Positions 62,592 through 64,000 of a DNA stretch of 64,000 nucleotides are shown piece after piece; the first letter of the stretch is position 1; every line of letters begins with the position of its first letter. The notes beneath the pieces were generated by a model. It ran no database searches, was not told where the DNA came from, and saw nothing but the letters and a program-made list of their open reading frames with translations. The stretch is from Coturnix japonica. Taxonomy: Eukaryota > Chordata > Aves > Galliformes > Phasianidae. The translations under genes were made by a program, and so were the position numbers. The stretch is from NCBI RefSeq assembly GCF_001577835.2, contig NC_029521.1, positions 19,684,470 through 19,748,469 of the forward strand, read 5' to 3'.

Positions 62592-63244
62592 TCCCTTGAA
62601 GTTCTTCGTGCTGCAGAATGTTTTCAGATCTGCTCCCAAGTCTGTCAGAGACCATCTGTGCAACAGAGCAACACATTCATTCCTACAGGGAGAGTTTTTC
62701 CCTAGACTACTGTGCAATTTCTCTATGATTCAAGATAAACAGGGGAGTAAAGAACTCATTGCTCTTAGGTTAGGTTTAATTTAAAGGGTGTAGCTCAGGT
62801 GGAACCTTGCATAAGTAGGAGCTGGGGGAAAATAGCAATATGTGGAATAAAAGTTATCCCAGGTTTGGGATGCTGTCCTATTTCTGAGTTGAGAGCAACT
62901 TTAATGTGTGGTGATGAAATAAGTCAGGAAGATGGAGTCTGTCCCCTCTGCTTCCTACCTCCCAGGTGCCATGCTGTTCTGTACACCTCTTGTGTCCCTT
63001 AATTTTCTTAGATAGGCTTTAAAGGAAACTTCTGCAGATGGTCACAAGGATGACCTTAGTTCTGATGTGATTTGTAGGTTGCCGTCTCACCAAAGCAGAT
63101 TTTAGGTGTTTCAGATTACAAAATGGCCAGTTCTGTGCCAGCGTTATTAACTGTTCTTTTCTTTTCAGTTCTCAGGATTTCTACCAATGCTGGCCAATGG
63201 AAAGAGCCTGCAAGCAAGGTGACCCATGCGTTAGTCAACATTAG
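17851..63244 (+). CDS. ARMH3: ARMH3 (C10orf76), armadillo-like helical domain protein 3, 3' end outside window
   Basis: ARMH3 is a soluble Golgi-associated protein reported to bind GBF1 and PI4KB and support Golgi PI4P synthesis. Coding exons: 17851-17952, 18389-18445, 18581-18727, 19643-19750, 20133-20225, 20570-20644, 21324-21410, 26097-26153, 27104-27147, 28817-28877, 29474-29520, 29952-30027, 34978-35071, 37843-37944, 40390-40448, 41738-41803, 42863-42932, 44355-44415, 47232-47320, 59897-59979, 60514-60640, 63169-63244. All are GT-AG and phases agree; they total 1781 nt (residues 1-593 of about 689). The start [19 protein letters not shown] and most of the rest are nearly the human protein as I recall it. 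Exon 13 of the list encodes a threonine- and proline-rich loop ([15 protein letters not shown]); the remainder is predicted helical repeats, with the DUF1741 region toward the C-terminus. The last exon here ends in phase 2 at VNIR, so the gene continues past 64,000. No break is seen. Confidence 0.96.
18762..18808 (+). repeat. Short tandem duplication in ARMH3 intron 4
   Basis: TTGCTTCTGATGAGGCA occurs twice in direct succession, starting near 18,762 and near 18,784, with small differences in the linker. It is a simple local duplication about 35 bases downstream of an exon. Confidence 0.75.
22212..22310 (-). mobile_element. CR1 LINE 3'-end fragment, antisense
   Basis: AATTATAGAATTGCTCAGGTTGGAAAAGACCTTCAAGATCATCAAGTCCAAC is the reverse complement of the CR1 3' terminus (TTGGACT..GATGATCTT..AGGTCTTTTCCAACC). 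It is one of the clearest CR1 ends here. The right limit is approximate. Confidence 0.85.
23370..23475 (+). mobile_element. CR1 LINE 3'-end fragment
   Basis: GGACTCGATGATCTGTAGAGG, then TCCATTCCAGCCCCTACAA and GTGTGATTCTGTGATTC, is a typical CR1 3' end including the short ATTCTGTG terminal repeats. It is on the + strand within an ARMH3 intron. Confidence 0.85.
26890..26936. repeat. (TTTG)n simple repeat
   Basis: A T run followed by five or so TTTG units and more T, in an ARMH3 intron about 170 bases upstream of the exon at 27,104. It produces a phenylalanine/valine-rich frame that is not a gene. Confidence 0.85.
29177..29215 (-). mobile_element. Small CR1-like 3' remnant, antisense
   Basis: CTCATAGAACCACAGACTAATCAAGGTTGGGA resembles the reverse complement of a CR1 3' tail (CATAGAA..ACAGAAT..AGGTTGGAA). 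Only about 40 bases are recognisable, so the call is tentative. Confidence 0.5.
30391..30877 (-). repeat. Left LTR (3' LTR in element orientation)
   Basis: A direct copy of the LTR at 32,091-32,585. It contains a C-run, a GA-rich (GAGAGAGAG) segment and a TATATAG box-like stretch near 30,718. It is adjoined inside by the polypurine-like tract. Confidence 0.9.
31020..31836 (-). mobile_element. Integrase-like remnant of the endogenous retrovirus
   Basis: On the - strand, 31,489-31,836 reads as retroviral integrase: a CETC zinc-finger half, then WQVDY and a later ESDNG segment like the catalytic core. Sequence at 31,020-31,371 also resembles the integrase C-terminal part common in bird retroviral annotations ([18 protein letters not shown]). 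It is a fossil, not a working gene. Confidence 0.75.
32091..32585 (-). repeat. Right LTR (5' LTR in element orientation)
   Basis: The second LTR copy, in direct orientation with 30,391-30,877. The two differ by few base substitutions and mainly by short length changes at runs. It is followed at once by the AGCAG target-site duplication. Confidence 0.9.
33114..33270 (+). mobile_element. CR1 LINE 3'-end fragment
   Basis: GGAGCACTGGGACAGACTGC, then CCAGAGGGGCTGTGTAGTCTCC, GGAGATATTCAAGAACC and GGGTTGGACTCAATC follow the order of the CR1 3' coding end and 3' UTR. It is on the + strand in the ARMH3 intron, 0.5 kb from the retrovirus. Confidence 0.85.
35072..37842 (+). other. ARMH3: ARMH3 intron, AT-rich and repeat-poor
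   Basis: A 2.8-kb intron in which I recognise no interspersed repeat. The section from about 36,100 to 37,000 is AT-rich with TTTTG units and many TAAT and ATTA cores. No gene or RNA can be supported. Confidence 0.55.
37945..40389 (+). other. ARMH3: ARMH3 intron, unremarkable
   Basis: A 2.4-kb intron of unique-looking sequence. Small open frames on both strands have no coding character. Nothing else is recognised. Confidence 0.55.
42124..42150. repeat. (TA)n microsatellite
   Basis: TGATATATATATATATGATATATAC in the intron after the exon ending 41,803. A short, slightly interrupted AT dinucleotide run. Confidence 0.8.
43430..43525 (+). mobile_element. Old CR1/L3-like LINE remnant
   Basis: GAGACTCATTGCCACGGAGG, then CCAAAAGTATAAATGG and a purine-rich continuation, resembles the segment shared by old amniote CR1 lineages (ACTC.TTGCCACAGGA..CCAAAAG..TAAATGG). 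It is on the + strand and heavily diverged; limits are approximate. Confidence 0.55.
44416..47231 (+). other. ARMH3: ARMH3 intron, no feature recognised
   Basis: A 2.8-kb intron without recognised repeats or genes. The acceptor side has a long T run just before 47,231. Confidence 0.5.
49035..49345 (+). mobile_element. Possible old solo LTR
   Basis: A block with promoter-like order: a CT/CC-rich segment, a TATA-like CTTATTTAAGGG at about 49,142, then AGCATCTCTTGGAGGTTGCT and a T-rich tail with CCCTATAAATAACC. It looks like the U3-R-U5 order of an avian LTR I half recognise, but ends and target duplication are not clear. It is a fossil if real; the family is unknown. Confidence 0.35.
51515..51652 (+). 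mobile_element. CR1 LINE 3'-end fragment
   Basis: GGGAGTGTTCAAGAAACATC, then GGTTGGACTAGATGATCTTC, TAGGTCTTTTCCAACC and TGATAATTCTGTAATTCTG is a near-consensus CR1 3' end on the + strand. It is the least diverged CR1 in the window. Confidence 0.9.
58990..59560. promoter_or_regulatory. CpG-rich patch in the large ARMH3 intron, possible regulatory element
   Basis: By eye about 20 CpGs fall in about 570 bases, roughly three times the density of neighbouring intron (for example 55,000-55,580). It includes CACGTG and CCGCGG sites and ends about 340 bases before the exon at 59,897. There is no open frame of interest. CpG retention suggests low germline methylation, as at an enhancer or alternative promoter; this is inference. 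Confidence 0.4.
62136..62190. repeat. Compound (GT)n(AT)n microsatellite
   Basis: GGTGTGTGTGTGTGTGTG followed by TATATATAT, GTGTGTGTG and TATATATATATG. A typical polymorphic dinucleotide repeat, in an ARMH3 intron. Confidence 0.9.
62557..62587 (+). repeat. 31-base poly(A) run
   Basis: An uninterrupted run of 31 A. CR1 does not end in poly(A), so the run is not explained by the main avian LINE. No AATAAA lies just upstream and no source transcript is recognised. Confidence 0.85.
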
Positions 63245-64000
63245 GTAAGGAGTAGAAGTTAATAACCATTTTAGAGATTTTTGTCCTGTGTGACTACATT
63301 CTTATAATGACATTTGTTGTATCGAACCTGGTTTTGAATTTGTTTGCTTTGTTGGGCAAAACTGCTGCTCTGAGCAGGGCCCACTGGGATAAAAGAGGGT
63401 CACCAGACTTTGATTGCCTTTTTCCTAATGATTCTCTTCTGTAGACTGAATGCTTTCAGAGCGTACCACAAGCTGTAATGAATTAATCCTTACAGCATCC
63501 TTGGGAGAAGTTATGCAGTGGGGAACAATGCTGTGCTGCGAGGACAGCTGTGGTCCTAATGGATTTCTGTTGCGTGATTCTATTGCAATTCTATGAAGGC
63601 ATGAAGAGGGAACTACAAGGCATCTGTAATGAGCAGATTCAAAGCCTCTCTTAAAATTGCGGGATTTTTCTTTGTGTTTGAAACTGACCGTTCAGAGACA
63701 TTTTACTATTTGCTTAAAACTCTCCTACTCTTTCAAAGGCTGAAGTTGTGCTCTACTTGTAAGGCTAGGGAATATCTGGGGTGTTCTTGTGCTCTGTTCC
63801 TCTGTAGCAGCATTAATTTTGTGTCTTTTGAAGCCACTTGTGCTGACAAAGCTGGAGCATGGGGTGCTGGGACAAGTGGTTCATAGATCTGATTGACTGG
63901 AAAATGGAGAGAGAATGAGAGAAGAAACTTTTTGTGTCTGGCTTCTAAACAAACCAGAAAAGAAATCAGTATTTTTACCAAAAAGCATCTGCCCATCATG
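63245..64000 (+). other. ARMH3: ARMH3 intron running off the right edge
   Basis: Begins with GTAAGG after the exon ending 63,244. No further ARMH3 exon is visible up to 64,000; about 95 residues of the protein remain beyond. A frame at 63,629-63,886 has no coding character. Confidence 0.7.

Larger units (their letters stand above)
60641..63168 (+). other. ARMH3: ARMH3 intron with simple repeats
   Basis: A 2.5-kb intron. It holds a GT/AT microsatellite near 62,138 and a 31-A run at 62,557. No gene or interspersed repeat is recognised. Confidence 0.6.

Noticed and set aside
62437-62784. A 115-codon frame with a lysine run
   Set aside because: The lysines come from the 31-A run; no coding support.
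17851-63244. A nested gene or microRNA within the ARMH3 introns
   Set aside because: I looked for long frames, tRNA-like boxes and clear hairpins and saw none I could defend by eye.
63520-63600. Possible CR1 tail (GTGATTCTATTGCAATTCTATG)
   Set aside because: Only the terminal repeat-like motif is present, without the preceding CR1 3' UTR segments.

Overview
The window reads as nuclear DNA from a bird, most likely a galliform such as chicken. Its genes are vertebrate genes split by GT-AG introns. It holds several 3' ends of CR1 LINEs, the characteristic avian retroposon, and a young endogenous retrovirus. The gene set (ARMH3 and HPS6 head to head) matches the block found at human 10q24.32, which lies on chromosome 6 in chicken.

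Layout. (1) Positions 1-6 hold a polyadenylation signal that probably ends an upstream + strand gene; by synteny with human this would be LDB1. (2) About 700-7,600 on the + strand is a complete, very compact five-transmembrane prominin gene of about 25 exons. Its place beside HPS6 makes it the non-mammalian paralogue prominin-3 (PROM3) rather than PROM1 or PROM2. (3) 7,600-9,147 is intergenic and I see no gene in it. (4) 9,148-12,638 on the - strand is HPS6, a BLOC-2 subunit with an intronless 818-codon frame and a long 3' UTR. (5) About 12,200-13,530 is a CpG island shared by HPS6 and ARMH3 as a divergent promoter, with a perfect NRF1-type palindrome. (6) 13.1 kb to the right edge on the + strand is ARMH3 (human C10orf76). 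A noncoding first exon and 22 coding exons carry residues 1-593 of about 689; the last exons lie beyond the window.

The ARMH3 introns hold most of the non-genic content: CR1 fragments, a 2.2-kb antisense endogenous retrovirus with two nearly identical LTRs (30,391-32,585), a possible solo LTR near 49.0-49.3 kb, simple repeats, a 31-A run, and an unusually CpG-rich stretch near 59.0-59.6 kb that may be regulatory.

The genes do not form a pathway. HPS6 and ARMH3 both act in membrane traffic (lysosome-related organelles; Golgi PI4P/GBF1), and prominins shape plasma-membrane protrusions, but their closeness is old vertebrate synteny. I found no undescribed biological system. The most interesting item is the prominin-3 gene at the spot where mammals have none. 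Exon boundaries were read by eye from frame, splice consensus and remembered protein families; no alignment program or database was used.
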